The translations under genes were made by a program, and so were the position numbers. Positions 8,428-17,912 of a DNA stretch of 64,000 nucleotides are shown here, one piece after another; position 1 is the first letter of the stretch, and every line of letters begins with the position of its first letter. The stretch is taken from the NCBI GenBank assembly GCA_016699445.1, contig CP064976.1, positions 1,054,001 through 1,118,000 of the forward strand. Direction: 5' to 3'. This stretch comes from Deltaproteobacteria bacterium (GTDB taxonomy: Bacteria; UBA10199; JACPAL01; GCA-016699445). The notes beneath the pieces were generated by a model. The model saw only the letters and a list, made by a program, of their open reading frames with translations, did not search any database and was not told the origin of the DNA.

Positions 8428-9057
8428 ATGAATATTCCTCGTACACTCACATTTTCTATGTTTCTATCTGCATGCGCAGCTGAAGCAGTTCAACAACCAG
8501 TTCAACCTGCACCAAGTTACACGATGATAAATAGATCTCACGGACAAGTTTACGAAAGGACAACTTCTTATCATGATGGCTTCATACCTACTTCTCCAAC
8601 TCTAACACCTTCGAGCACTATGATTTGTAACGGTGGGCAGCACTCATTACCATCTAATGAATCTACCCATGTCTACTCTTACAGCGACTTTTGTGGGGAA
8701 ATTGAATCAATTACCAGTCCTCCAATTAATCCAGAACGGTGCGCAGTCTCTGTACCATCAGAAATAAATAATACACTTCTGGATTCGTTGTCTCATCAAG
8801 CTCCAGGTACAGGTATTATGAGATTAAAAACTATCTTAGAACAAAACAGCCCAAGCTCTTACCAGCGAAGAAGAACCATTCCAGAGCGTTGTACAGATCA
8901 ATACTGCGAAGGCATCGTGGTGTATTGTAATAGCGATGCAGACAGATGTCTGTTCTATCGCATAAACGCTGTCGCAGGTCATCGCCCTTGGGCAGCAGTC
9001 ACGGTGAGCGCTGATGGAATCACCACAAGTAATAGCCTTGTGTGCCGCATATTTTAA
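8428..9057 (+). CDS. Hypothetical lipoprotein
   Basis: A 209-residue protein with a short signal peptide and lipobox (LSAC, Cys16), so it is probably a lipoprotein. The mature part is Ser/Thr/Pro-rich up to about residue 90 and then holds a Cys-rich C-terminal half (several CxxC-like spacings such as CTDQYCEG and CNSDADRC). A strong ribosome site (AAAGGAG) precedes the ATG. I recognise no domain. It lies alone between the atp terminator and the toxin-antitoxin pair. Confidence 0.7.
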   Translation: MNIPRTLTFSMFLSACAAEAVQQPVQPAPSYTMINRSHGQVYERTTSYHDGFIPTSPTLTPSSTMICNGGQHSLPSNESTHVYSYSDFCGEIESITSPPINPERCAVSVPSEINNTLLDSLSHQAPGTGIMRLKTILEQNSPSSYQRRRTIPERCTDQYCEGIVVYCNSDADRCLFYRINAVAGHRPWAAVTVSADGITTSNSLVCRIF

Positions 9058-9079
9058 TATTAAAAACTTACTTTGACAG

Positions 9080-9111
9080 ATGATAACAGTATACTTTAGC
9101 ATTGTTATCAT
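9080..9111. promoter_or_regulatory. Inverted repeat, probable toxin-antitoxin operator
   Basis: A perfect 9-bp inverted repeat: ATGATAACA at 9080-9088 and TGTTATCAT at 9103-9111, with 14 bp between. It ends one base before the antitoxin ATG (9113) and encloses a TATACT hexamer at 9090-9095 that could be the -10. Ribbon-helix-helix antitoxins normally bind such paired repeats to repress their own operon, so this is the expected autoregulatory site. Confidence 0.7.
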
Positions 9112-9112
9112 T

Positions 9113-9346
9113 ATGATTCGTACACAAATCAGCCTCTCGGAATGGGAATATAAAGAAGCTAAAAAGACAGCGAAACAAATGGGTCTTTCTTTGGCGGCTT
9201 TATTAAGACGTTCTCTCCAATCTGTCCTACCAGCTTCACCAGAAGCCAAGGAAAAACCATGGATGAAGTATGCTGGTATGGTGAACTCAGGAAATCCTCG
9301 CTCTAGTCAGGAAATTGACGACGTCGTCTATGGCAAAAAAACCTAG
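9113..9346 (+). CDS. Ribbon-helix-helix antitoxin (VapB/CopG-like)
   Basis: 77 residues. The N-terminal MIRTQISLSEWEYKEAKK strand-helix pattern is that of a ribbon-helix-helix DNA-binding domain: one beta strand, then two helices with hydrophobic spacing (MGLSLAALLRRSL). The C-terminal tail (about 50-77) is polar and probably binds the toxin. The ATG at 9113 is preferred over the in-frame ATG at 9080, because the latter would place the operator inside the coding region and add an unrelated hydrophobic leader. The 3' end overlaps the toxin start by 17 bp, typical of coupled antitoxin-toxin genes. Confidence 0.85.
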   Translation: MIRTQISLSEWEYKEAKKTAKQMGLSLAALLRRSLQSVLPASPEAKEKPWMKYAGMVNSGNPRSSQEIDDVVYGKKT

Positions 9347-9737
9347 TTATATAGATACAGGAGCCTTCATCGCACTCTTGGATGGAGCTGATTCGTACCA
9401 TTCCTTATTTGTGCAGCTTTTTAAAAATCCTCCTCCACTTTTTACGACTCCTTTAGTTATCGCTGAGGGGCAAGGATGGTTTTTAAAACGCTATGATAAG
9501 ACACGCGCCTTGCAGTTCATGCAATTTGTAGAATCATTTTCCACGCTCAAAATTGAGTCTATCGGACAAAATGATGTTATCGAATCCACAAAAATGATGC
9601 GTAAATTTTCGGATCAAGACCTTACTATGGTGGATGCTTGCGGTCTTTGGTTGATGAAAAAGCACTCCGTAAAAATCTGTTGGTCTACTGACCATCATCT
9701 ATCCCTAAGCGGTATATCATTGGTCATTCACCAATAG
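9330..9737 (+). CDS. PIN-domain ribonuclease toxin (VapC-like)
   Basis: 135 residues with the PIN nuclease acidic set: D9 (YIDTGAF), E46 (LVIAEG), D97/D102 (DLTMVDA) and D121 (STDHHL). VapC toxins cleave tRNA or rRNA when released from the antitoxin. The start is ATG 9330, inside the end of the antitoxin gene; a TTG at 9315 in frame is possible but less likely. The pair forms a two-gene operon under the 9080-9111 operator. The RNA target cannot be inferred. Confidence 0.88.
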   Translation: MAKKPSYIDTGAFIALLDGADSYHSLFVQLFKNPPPLFTTPLVIAEGQGWFLKRYDKTRALQFMQFVESFSTLKIESIGQNDVIESTKMMRKFSDQDLTMVDACGLWLMKKHSVKICWSTDHHLSLSGISLVIHQ

Positions 9738-9750
9738 AATCTTTTAAGAA

Positions 9751-10707
9751 TTAAGCAGCGAGTCTTTCTTGTAACTTTTTTAAAGGGTCATAATACCCTT
9801 CGATCAAAGATTTTGCTGTTTCATCGTAAGGGAAAATATCGGCGCCAGAAACGATAGGGGCATATTGAACATTATCACGTGGCACATAAATATAATGGCC
9901 TTGTCGGCTATCTTCCATAACACCTTTCAAAACTCCTTCGATCATTTCGACATGTTGACTACAATGCAATCTCAGTGTCCCAACAGGATCTTCGTGGAAC
10001 GGACTCTGGTGTCCCCAAGGCGTTGCAGGTTGAATCACCGAAGCCGCTGAATAATCCAAAATGGGATCAATCACAAACTTTGTATCTTCGATAATCACAT
10101 CGTAGAGATCCACACCTTCTTTAGCTAAAGCCACGACAATGGGAAGTTTTAAAAAATGTTTCCCTTCTGTAGCGTAAACAGCCTCAATGCCACCTTCGAT
10201 GGCTGTTCTCCAAGATCGAGGATAATGACTCAAACACACTTTCCCTTCAGCGATATCAATAAGACGCCTCATACCACGACCCAAATCAGGAGCAAAAAAT
10301 ACGCGCCTGGATTCTTTTAAATCAGCAGCAGCCACTTCCCCATTGGAAAAACGATCACAAAAAGCCATTGGCATTAAAGGTGAATGCCTGAAAATAGCCA
10401 ACCCTCGTTCAGGAGGCATGGTGCTAACTAAAATCGGACCACGACCATATCGATTGAGACCCGTGACAAATTCTCTTTTACCTGGATAAAACATCAAATG
10501 CTGCCGGACGATCCCATTCTTCAAACAACTATTTCTAGCATCCTCATAAAATTTTCTATTTTTTGGCTCATCTTTGATACCGAAAAGGCCAAAAACACCA
10601 TCAAAGTCAAAAGCCACTCGATGCGTTGCTAAAGGAATACCCATTGAGTTTTGGGCAAAGTCAGAGCCCAGCTGATAACATGCTTGTGCATAAGATCCTT
10701 GAATCAT
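9751..10707 (-). CDS. HAD-fold hydrolase-like protein
   Basis: 318 residues. The HAD signature is visible: motif I VAFDFDGV (near residue 35), a motif II-like strand ending in Ser/Thr (ILVSTMPP) and an acidic motif IV (DVIIEDT). This supports a magnesium-dependent phosphatase-type fold, but a clear motif III Lys cannot be placed with certainty. A C-terminal extension of about 90 residues follows. There is no signal peptide. The gene converges with the toxin gene and is not in an obvious operon. The substrate is unknown. Confidence 0.6.
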   Translation of the reverse strand: MIQGSYAQACYQLGSDFAQNSMGIPLATHRVAFDFDGVFGLFGIKDEPKNRKFYEDARNSCLKNGIVRQHLMFYPGKREFVTGLNRYGRGPILVSTMPPERGLAIFRHSPLMPMAFCDRFSNGEVAAADLKESRRVFFAPDLGRGMRRLIDIAEGKVCLSHYPRSWRTAIEGGIEAVYATEGKHFLKLPIVVALAKEGVDLYDVIIEDTKFVIDPILDYSAASVIQPATPWGHQSPFHEDPVGTLRLHCSQHVEMIEGVLKGVMEDSRQGHYIYVPRDNVQYAPIVSGADIFPYDETAKSLIEGYYDPLKKLQERLAA

Positions 10708-10767
10708 GCCTGATTTATCGCAGAAATCTTAAACGAGTTGCTTAAAATATTTTTTTATAGAGTATTT

Positions 10768-10788
10768 CTGTAGACTCAGAGTCTACAG
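10768..10788. terminator. 21-bp palindrome after nuoN, possible terminator stem
   Basis: A perfect inverted repeat with 10-bp arms (CTGTAGACTC and its complement) around a single A, directly after the nuoN stop on the minus strand. No U-tract follows on the minus strand, so it is not a classical intrinsic terminator. It could be an mRNA-stabilising stem or a protein-binding site. Confidence 0.45.
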
Positions 10789-10790
10789 GA

Positions 10791-12273
10791 TCAAAATACC
10801 AACTCTCGTACAGATTCTTTAGCCATCAGGAAAATATCAGAAGGTTGGACACCTAAGTAGATGACAAGAAAAACACAGATAAAAATACCTATTAAAAGAG
10901 AATAAGACATTTCTGGAAGTGAATCTTCACGATCGCTGCCAAAATACATTTTAATCACAGGGCCCAGATAATAGTAAGCCGACACAGCACTGTTGAGAAC
11001 ACCCACCACCACTAAACTATAAAGACCTGCTTCAATAGCACTGGAAAAAAGGAAAAACTTTCCAACAAAACCCACAGTCAGAGGAAATCCTGTCATCGAA
11101 AACAAAAAGATAGTAAGACATAAAGACATGATAGGATGCTTACTAGCCAAGCCTGTAAGATCTGTAATCTCTTCCGCTTCTTCACCACGCCGACCTAACG
11201 CAATGACCACACCAAACGCTCCAATGGTGGCCAAACTATACGCTAAAAGATAAAAAGAATTCCTGCCAAAGGGGATTCCGTCAGTGAACTTTTTTGAAGA
11301 GAGGCCACAATGCCCACTAAAAGATAGCCAGCATGAGCAATGGAAGAATAAGCCAACATACGTTTAATATTACTTTGTTTCAAAGCTACCAAATTTCCTA
11401 CAGTCATTGTCAAAGCGGCAATCCACCAAAGGGCTTCTGCCCAAGGAATCTGTGAAATATGACCAAAAATTAAAACGAGTCTAACCAAAAAGAAAAGCCC
11501 GCGGCTTTCACCACAGAGGCCATAAAGGCCGTAACAGATGTCGGTGCACCCTCATAGACATCTGGAGACCATGCATGAAACGGAACCGCAGCAACCTTGA
11601 AACAAACGCCAATTAAAACACAGGCAATTCCGGAGAAAACTAAAATAGAAGATGTGGGAGGAATCGACAGGGATTGCAGATCGGAATAGGCTGTAGATCC
11701 TGCAGCACCGTAAATTAAAGCAATCCCATAAAGCAAAAACCCCGAAGCAAAGGCTCCCAAAATAAAATATTTAAGAGAGGCCTCAGCCGATCGAATCATG
11801 CCTTGCTTTGTCCCCGCTAAGACATAAGCCGCTATCGACATGACTTCCAAACCTAAAAATGAAACTATCAAATCCGCTCCATGTACCAAAAATGAAGCGC
11901 CTGAAAGAGCAAACAAAATTAAAGTGTAATATTCCCCTGCTGGGATTTTTTCCTGTTCTAAGTAATCATGAGATAAGAAAAGACTCAAAAGGCCTGCCAC
12001 AAGAAAAATCATATCAAATGCATATGACAAACGATCAAATCCCACTCTTAATAAAACAAATGGAGGTGCTTGCAGCCAGTTAACCACAGCAAATATCAAA
12101 GCTGCATTAATTGAGATAAGGGCAATCCAAAAACCGATCGTCTTAAGATAGGTTCGGTGAAATGCTGAAATAAGAATCAAAACCAAAGCTCCCAAAATTG
12201 GTATAACTAAGGGCAAGCTCAGCTTTAAAAAGAGATTCCAATCTGTTTGTAGAACTTTCTCAAAACCTTCCAT
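10791..12273 (-). CDS. nuoN: NADH-quinone oxidoreductase subunit N (two frameshifts)
   Basis: An antiporter-like membrane subunit of complex I, about 494 residues once repaired. The sequence falls into three frames. Segment 1 (12273 to about 11490) ends in MASVVKAAGFSF; segment 2 (to about 11255) holds TVGNLVALKQSNIKRMLAYS; segment 3 holds SLATIGAFGVV and the C-terminus. Both breaks fall in A5 runs of the plus strand (11487-11491 and 11252-11256). One extra base in each restores canonical NuoN, including LFYLLAYSLATIGAFGV. This favours sequencing error over decay. The gene lies 2 bp after nuoM and ends the nuoH-N block. Confidence 0.88.
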
Positions 12274-12275
12274 AA

Positions 12276-13754
12276 CTATTGATTCTCCAGAGCTTGGAAA
12301 CGTTGAACAAACTTAGTCACTGTTAATTCGGTTTTTTTCAAAATAAGACCAGGAGCCAACCCAATGACAAAAATTAAAATAATTAACGGAACCATGACAG
12401 TAATTTCTCGTGGATTCAAATCAAGTAGAGCCTTGTTTTTTTCCGATGTCACGGCTCCAAAAAACACTCTCTTCACCATCCACAACATTGCAACAGCACC
12501 CAAGATAACTCCTGAAGCAGCAATAGCTGTAAAGAGTGGTTGAGATTTATAAGAGCCCAATAAAATCAAAAATTCACCCACAAAACCATTGGTCGTTGGC
12601 AAGGCTATCGAAGAAAACGTCACAATCAAAAATAACACTGCAAACAAGGGCATTACACTGGCCAATCCACCGTATTCTGAGATGAGTCTGGTGTGACGTC
12701 TTTCATAAATCATTCCCACTAAAAAGAAGAGAGCTCCTGTGGAAATACCATGATTGAGAGATTGAAGATTAGCGCCGGCAACACCTTGATGCGTAAGAGA
12801 ACAAAAACCTAACACCACAAATCCTAAATGAGCTACAGAAGTATAAGCTACCAACTTCTTAATATCAGGCTGGACCATCGCTACTAAAGATCCATAAACA
12901 ATCCCAATAACGGCCAAAATTTGTAATAGTGGAATAAAATCTACAGCCGCCCGTGGAAAAAGTGTGAAGGCAAAACGGACCAAACCATACGTACCCATCT
13001 TTAATAAAATACCTGCTAGAATGACACTACCACCTGTCGGGGCTTCCACATGGGCATCTGGCAACCATGTGTGAAAAGGAAAAAGTGGTACTTTAATCGC
13101 AAAAGCGAGAGCAAAAGCTGAAAAGAGAACGTACTGAGTATTGAGAGGGAGATTCAAGCTGAGGAGATCTTCAAAACTGAGGCTTTTTCCACCAGCGTAA
13201 TAAAGATACATAATTGCAGCCAGCATCAGAAGACTTCCCACCATTGTATACAAGACAAACTTAATTGATGCATAAATCCGTCTTTCTCCACCCCATTTTC
13301 CGATTAAAAAATACATCGGAATCAATTGGGCTTCCCAAAAGACATAAAAAAGAAAGAGATCCAGAGAAGCAAAAACTCCCATCATGCCAACTTCCAGAAA
13401 AATAAAAAGAGCCAAATAACCTCTCAACTGCTGATGAACGCTGGTCCAAGAAGATAGAATGACCAGAGGAACCAATAACGATGTCAGTACCATCAAAGGC
13501 ATACTGAATCCATCTACGCCCAAGCGATAATAAATTTGATATCCTTGAAACCATGGAATGATTTCCTGAAACTCAAATCCTCCTGTTCCATAGTAGCGAA
13601 CAAAAAGTGTCACCCCGAGTCCCAATGGAATCAAACTCAAAGCCAACACAGCCCCCTTCATAGTTCTTTCCTGAGAAGACGGGAAAAGAATCAAAGGCAA
13701 AAGAGCCAAGAGAGGAGAAAAAATAAGTAATGTCAGCAAATGAGTTTCAATCAT
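12276..13754 (-). CDS. nuoM: NADH-quinone oxidoreductase subunit M
   Basis: A 492-residue, roughly 14-helix proton-pumping subunit of complex I. Family landmarks are visible: LFYVFWEAQLIPMYFLIG, the KVPLFPFHTWLPDAHVEAPT stretch and KKLVAYTSVAHLGF. It is intact. It sits between nuoL and nuoN in the standard order, with gaps of only 12 and 2 bp, so it is part of one operon. A diverged paralogue lies at 45492-46991. Confidence 0.95.
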   Translation of the reverse strand: MIETHLLTLLIFSPLLALLPLILFPSSQERTMKGAVLALSLIPLGLGVTLFVRYYGTGGFEFQEIIPWFQGYQIYYRLGVDGFSMPLMVLTSLLVPLVILSSWTSVHQQLRGYLALFIFLEVGMMGVFASLDLFLFYVFWEAQLIPMYFLIGKWGGERRIYASIKFVLYTMVGSLLMLAAIMYLYYAGGKSLSFEDLLSLNLPLNTQYVLFSAFALAFAIKVPLFPFHTWLPDAHVEAPTGGSVILAGILLKMGTYGLVRFAFTLFPRAAVDFIPLLQILAVIGIVYGSLVAMVQPDIKKLVAYTSVAHLGFVVLGFCSLTHQGVAGANLQSLNHGISTGALFFLVGMIYERRHTRLISEYGGLASVMPLFAVLFLIVTFSSIALPTTNGFVGEFLILLGSYKSQPLFTAIAASGVILGAVAMLWMVKRVFFGAVTSEKNKALLDLNPREITVMVPLIILIFVIGLAPGLILKKTELTVTKFVQRFQALENQ

Positions 13755-13766
13755 AATTATTCTTTT

Positions 13767-15740
13767 TTAGAGTACAAAATAAGCAATCAGTAACAGTCCT
13801 CCGATGGCAAAGAGAATCGCATACATCTGTACAGCTCCTGATTGAAGCAAAGACAAAGTACGTCCTGCTAAGGACATTGTTTGAGCTGTACCTTCAACAA
13901 ACAATGAATCGATCACTTTTTGATCTGTAAATTTCCACAACACTTTATCAGAGACCCAACCTAAAGGATTCACAATCAGTGTTTGATAAATCTCATCCAC
14001 ATAAAATTTATTTTCCAAAAGTTGATGTACACGAGGACATTTTAAAGCCAAATTTTTAGCAATGTTGAGTTTTTGCGAATAGAGAACAAAAGCCAGAAGA
14101 GCACAATGGAAAGCCCACAAAAGAGTCACAAAAGAAAGTGTAAGTTCTGTTCCACGACCGGCATGTTCAATTTTTTCGTAAAATTCCTGGTAGGGGAAAA
14201 GGGGCGCAAACCATCTAAAGAAAAGATCATTCCCATGAAGAGATTCAGGGACTCCCACCCAACCACCCACAACTGCTAAAATAGCGAGGACAATCAACGC
14301 AAACGTCATGGAGAAAGGGGATTCATGTGCATGATCATGAAGATGATGATCTCGAGGCTGACCTAAAAACGTCAGGGCAAAAACGCGTGTCATATAAAAA
14401 GCTGTTAAGCCGGCAGTTAAAAATCCCATGACCCACAAAACGCGAGGCCCCAAAACATAGCCATGAAACAAAATTGCATCTTTTGAAAAAAAGCCTGCAA
14501 AGGGAAACATTCCAGCTATCGCCAAGACTGAAAGGCCAAATGTCCATGCGGTGATCGGCATCTTAGATTTCAAACCACCCATCTTCCAAACATTCTGCTC
14601 TCCATGGAGTCCATGAATCACAGATCCAGAACCTAAAAAGAGACAGGCTTTAAAAAATGCGTGAGTCATCAAATGAAAAATACCTGCAGAAAAAGAACCA
14701 ACTCCTACTGCATAAAACATAAAACCCAACTGACTCACTGTGGAATATGCCAAAACTTTCTTAATATCACTTTGCACAACCGCGATCAGAGCTGCAAAAA
14801 GAGCTGTGCTCACACCAATGGTGGCTACAAATTCCATTGCGACAGGAGAAAGTGTGTAGAGAAAATGCAAGCGAGCAATCATATACACACCTGCAGTCAC
14901 CATCGTGGCAGCATGAATCAAAGCTGACACAGGTGTAGGACCTGCCATCGCATCTGGAAGCCAGACATAAAGAGGAATCTGAGCTGATTTTCCCATGGCA
15001 CCGACAAAAAGCAAAAGACAGATCGGGGTAGCCACCAAAAACAAATCTCCTCGAAATCGTTCCAACGTATCAAAACTTAAAAAACCTAATCCAGGAGTCA
15101 GACCTTTTTGTGAAAGAGTTTTATAAATCAAAAACATCGCCAGCAAAAAACCAAAATCACCCACACGATTCACAATAAAAGCTTTTTTTCCGGCAGATGC
15201 TTTTTGAGGATCCTCAAACCAAAAACCAATCAGAAAATAGGAACACATCCCCACACCTTCCCAACCCACAAACATCAAGGGAAGATTGCCCGCAAAAACC
15301 AAAATCAGCATTGCAAAAAGAAATAGGTTTAAAAAGGTAAAGTAGCGCGCATAACCCGCATCATGAGACATGTAACCAGTGGAATAGATATGAATCAAAG
15401 AACCCACACCTGTGATAATCAAACCCATTACCAAAGAAAGACGATCAATCTTAAACGAAATGCCCGCGATAAAATCATCTACAGCAATCCAATTCCACAA
15501 TGGAGGTGTTGTAAATCCTGTTGCAGGGTCTTTGGCAAAAAAGAAAAGCCAGACTGTCAGAGCAAATGCCAAGACAGGCATCATCACAGCAACCAGAGTC
15601 ACCAAAGGCTTTGGGACTGGAGCTTTCCCGGAACGACACATCAAAGCCACAAGCCCATTAAAACACGCTCCCAAAAATGGCAGGAGAGGAATTAAGAAGA
15701 CAACAGTACTAATCGGAATGCCAAGTAATAAGTTTTGCAT
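13767..15740 (-). CDS. nuoL: NADH-quinone oxidoreductase subunit L
   Basis: A 657-residue proton-pumping subunit with the usual about 15 helices plus a lateral helix. Family landmarks include GWEGVGMCSYFLIGFWF, IPLYVWLPDAMAGPTPVSAL and KKVLAYSTVSQLGFMF. A His-rich loop (DHHLHDHAH, about residue 465) lies near the C-terminal third. The start abuts nuoK exactly. A paralogue with the same layout is at 47010-49052. Confidence 0.95.
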   Translation of the reverse strand: MQNLLLGIPISTVVFLIPLLPFLGACFNGLVALMCRSGKAPVPKPLVTLVAVMMPVLAFALTVWLFFFAKDPATGFTTPPLWNWIAVDDFIAGISFKIDRLSLVMGLIITGVGSLIHIYSTGYMSHDAGYARYFTFLNLFLFAMLILVFAGNLPLMFVGWEGVGMCSYFLIGFWFEDPQKASAGKKAFIVNRVGDFGFLLAMFLIYKTLSQKGLTPGLGFLSFDTLERFRGDLFLVATPICLLLFVGAMGKSAQIPLYVWLPDAMAGPTPVSALIHAATMVTAGVYMIARLHFLYTLSPVAMEFVATIGVSTALFAALIAVVQSDIKKVLAYSTVSQLGFMFYAVGVGSFSAGIFHLMTHAFFKACLFLGSGSVIHGLHGEQNVWKMGGLKSKMPITAWTFGLSVLAIAGMFPFAGFFSKDAILFHGYVLGPRVLWVMGFLTAGLTAFYMTRVFALTFLGQPRDHHLHDHAHESPFSMTFALIVLAILAVVGGWVGVPESLHGNDLFFRWFAPLFPYQEFYEKIEHAGRGTELTLSFVTLLWAFHCALLAFVLYSQKLNIAKNLALKCPRVHQLLENKFYVDEIYQTLIVNPLGWVSDKVLWKFTDQKVIDSLFVEGTAQTMSLAGRTLSLLQSGAVQMYAILFAIGGLLLIAYFVL

Positions 15741-16043
15741 TTAGCCCTTCAAAAAATTAATTTTTGCCAGATCAATGGTTCCCTGTTTTTTAAAGACAGC
15801 CATAATGATTCCTAACCCTACAGCCACTTCAGCAGCTGCCAAGGCCATGACAAAAAAAGCTATCGTTTGACCCTCCATACCACCATGCTCTCGAGCAAAA
15901 GCAATAAACGCTAGATTGGCAGCATTGAGCATGATCTCCACTGACATAAAAATGACCAAAGCATTGCGACGACACAATACACCGATCACACCAATCGAAA
16001 AGAGAATCGCACTGACAACTATGTAATGTGAGAGAAGAATCAT
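15741..16043 (-). CDS. nuoK: NADH-quinone oxidoreductase subunit K
   Basis: A 100-residue, three-helix subunit (antiporter-type MrpC homologue). Helix 2 contains the conserved glutamate in MSVEIMLNAANL, and the second conserved glutamate lies in ALAAAEVAVGL. It overlaps nuoJ by 4 bp and abuts nuoL. Confidence 0.95.
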   Translation of the reverse strand: MILLSHYIVVSAILFSIGVIGVLCRRNALVIFMSVEIMLNAANLAFIAFAREHGGMEGQTIAFFVMALAAAEVAVGLGIIMAVFKKQGTIDLAKINFLKG

Positions 16044-16540
16044 GATTGAGGCTTCCTCGCCAGGGTAATCGCCCCGATAATAGCCACCAAAAGCAAAATA
16101 GAGGTTAATTCAAAAGGAATTAAATATTCACCAAACAGCAATTTACCCACACTTTTGACAGTCCCATATTCAACACCCAAATCCAGAGACAGAAGAGGTG
16201 CCGATAGACCCATAAACCTTGTCACCAACAAAATCGCTAAACAAACACCCGTAATCACCCCAATAATACCCAAAAAAGCCAATTTGATTTTGAGCAATTC
16301 TTCACGGCCCAGGTTCATCAACATAATGACAAATAGAAAAAGAACCATCACGGCACCAGCATAAACTAACACCTGCATCGCAGCTAAAAAATGAGCTTCC
16401 AATAATCCAAAAAGGCAAGCGACTCCAAAAAGTGTCACAACCAAAGCTATTGCGGCTGAGAGTGTATTTCGAAAAAAAATAACAAACAGAGCCGAAAGAA
16501 TGGAGAGACCTGAGAAAAAATAGAAAAAGGCAAGTTGCAT
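16040..16540 (-). CDS. nuoJ: NADH-quinone oxidoreductase subunit J
   Basis: A 166-residue membrane subunit with five predicted helices, including the conserved VYAGAVMVLFLFVIMLMNL segment. It overlaps nuoK by 4 bp. Upstream, only 40 bp separate it from nuoH, so the nuoI gene that normally stands here is absent. Confidence 0.93.
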   Translation of the reverse strand: MQLAFFYFFSGLSILSALFVIFFRNTLSAAIALVVTLFGVACLFGLLEAHFLAAMQVLVYAGAVMVLFLFVIMLMNLGREELLKIKLAFLGIIGVITGVCLAILLVTRFMGLSAPLLSLDLGVEYGTVKSVGKLLFGEYLIPFELTSILLLVAIIGAITLARKPQS

Positions 16541-16580
16541 GAGTCGCGTCCGTTAACTTCTGATCAAAGACATTGCAAGG

Positions 16581-17855
16581 CTAAAACATCATCCTCGCGG
16601 ATACTAAAAATAAATTCACTAATGAAGCTGGAATCATTCCCTTCCAACCAAAAGACATTAACTGATCGTAACGAAATCGAGGTAATGTCCAGCGCACCCA
16701 GATAAAGAAAAAACAGAACAAAATGACTTTAGTAATGAATGTAACAAATTGAACTGAAGCAGCAAAAACTGGAGGTGCCCAATCCGGCATGTCATAGATT
16801 CCTTGAGTAAAGAAAAAGTAAGAAGCGAAAATACCCACGGCTAATGCGGGAATTCCCAAAATCAATACTTCAAAATCACGCGCATCTTTATAACGACCTG
16901 GTCGGAATTGAACCATCAAAACCAATCCCAGTAAAATCGATACAACACCAAAAACTTTTCCAATAACATTCAGAAAAAAAACAGCATTATCAATCAGAGC
17001 TTGTGTGGATAAAAAAGGTACCTGCCATCCACCTAAAAACAAGGCCGCCAATACAGATGAGGCGACGATGATCGCTGCATATTCTCCCATGAAGAAGAGA
17101 GCAAACTTCATACTGGAGTATTCCACATGATAACCTGCCACAAGCTCTGACTCTCCTTCCGGAAGGTCAAAAGGATTTCGGTTGGTCTCAGCAAAAGTCG
17201 CAATCAAAAATAAAATAAAGGCCAATGGCTGCTGAATCATGTTCCAATAAAGAGGGTTTTCCGATTGATAATGAATAATATCATTTAGGCTTACCGAACC
17301 TGACATCATAAATAGTGTCACGATAGAAAGCCCCATCGTAATTTCATAACTGATCATTTGCGAAGAAGCACGCAAACCACCCAATAATGAATATTTATTA
17401 TTGGAAGACCAACCTGCCAACATCACCCCATAAACAGCCAACGAGGCCATCGAAAATAAATACAAAACTCCCACATTGAGATCTGCCACCTGAAACGACA
17501 TCGTAAATTCACCAATTTTTAAAACATCCGCAAAAGGGATAATTGCGGTGGTGATCACATAAATAAAAAAAACAAGTCCTGGGGCCAAAACAAAATAGAA
17601 ACGATTGGCCCCTGTTGGGAAAAACTCTTCTTTGGTTAAAAGCTTTACAACATCAGCAAAATTCAAAATCATTCCAGCCAATCTCACACCCAAGATATTA
17701 GCACGATTGGGACCACGACGATCTTGAATATAGGCTGATACCTTTCTCTCCATCCAAATCAGAAGCGGGATAAGATTCAAAACGATCACAGGAATCAAAA
17801 TGACTTTTGCAATAATAATAAGGAATGGCTCAAGAAGTGGATTATTAGGAAACAT
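16581..17855 (-). CDS. nuoH: NADH-quinone oxidoreductase subunit H, long form
   Basis: The membrane subunit that forms part of the quinone chamber. It shows MERKVSAYIQDRRGPNRAN, GWSSNNKYSLLGGLRASSQ, the acidic quinone-site loop AETNRNPFDLPEGESELV and a C-terminal IWVRWTLPRFRYDQLM. At 424 residues it is longer than the usual 330-350; the extra part (about 310-375) lies between the last two conserved helices and carries two further hydrophobic stretches. Such long forms occur in some deltaproteobacteria. It is the first gene of the separated nuoH-J-K-L-M-N block, with the lytic transglycosylase gene 57 bp upstream on the same strand. Confidence 0.94.
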   Translation of the reverse strand: MFPNNPLLEPFLIIIAKVILIPVIVLNLIPLLIWMERKVSAYIQDRRGPNRANILGVRLAGMILNFADVVKLLTKEEFFPTGANRFYFVLAPGLVFFIYVITTAIIPFADVLKIGEFTMSFQVADLNVGVLYLFSMASLAVYGVMLAGWSSNNKYSLLGGLRASSQMISYEITMGLSIVTLFMMSGSVSLNDIIHYQSENPLYWNMIQQPLAFILFLIATFAETNRNPFDLPEGESELVAGYHVEYSSMKFALFFMGEYAAIIVASSVLAALFLGGWQVPFLSTQALIDNAVFFLNVIGKVFGVVSILLGLVLMVQFRPGRYKDARDFEVLILGIPALAVGIFASYFFFTQGIYDMPDWAPPVFAASVQFVTFITKVILFCFFFIWVRWTLPRFRYDQLMSFGWKGMIPASLVNLFLVSARMMF

Positions 17856-17912
17856 TTAAGCCGGTCTTGGTACCGAAAGCTTTAAAGTGTTTCAAGGGAA
17901 TTTAAGAAATAA

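Noticed and set aside
9315..9329. TTG start of the VapC toxin at 9315
   Set aside because: The ATG at 9330 gives the usual distance to the first catalytic Asp, and no better ribosome site precedes the TTG.
10791..12273. Programmed frameshifting in nuoN and other split genes
   Set aside because: No consistent slippery heptamer or downstream structure; the breaks vary in direction and occur in many unrelated genes, which suits sequence error better.
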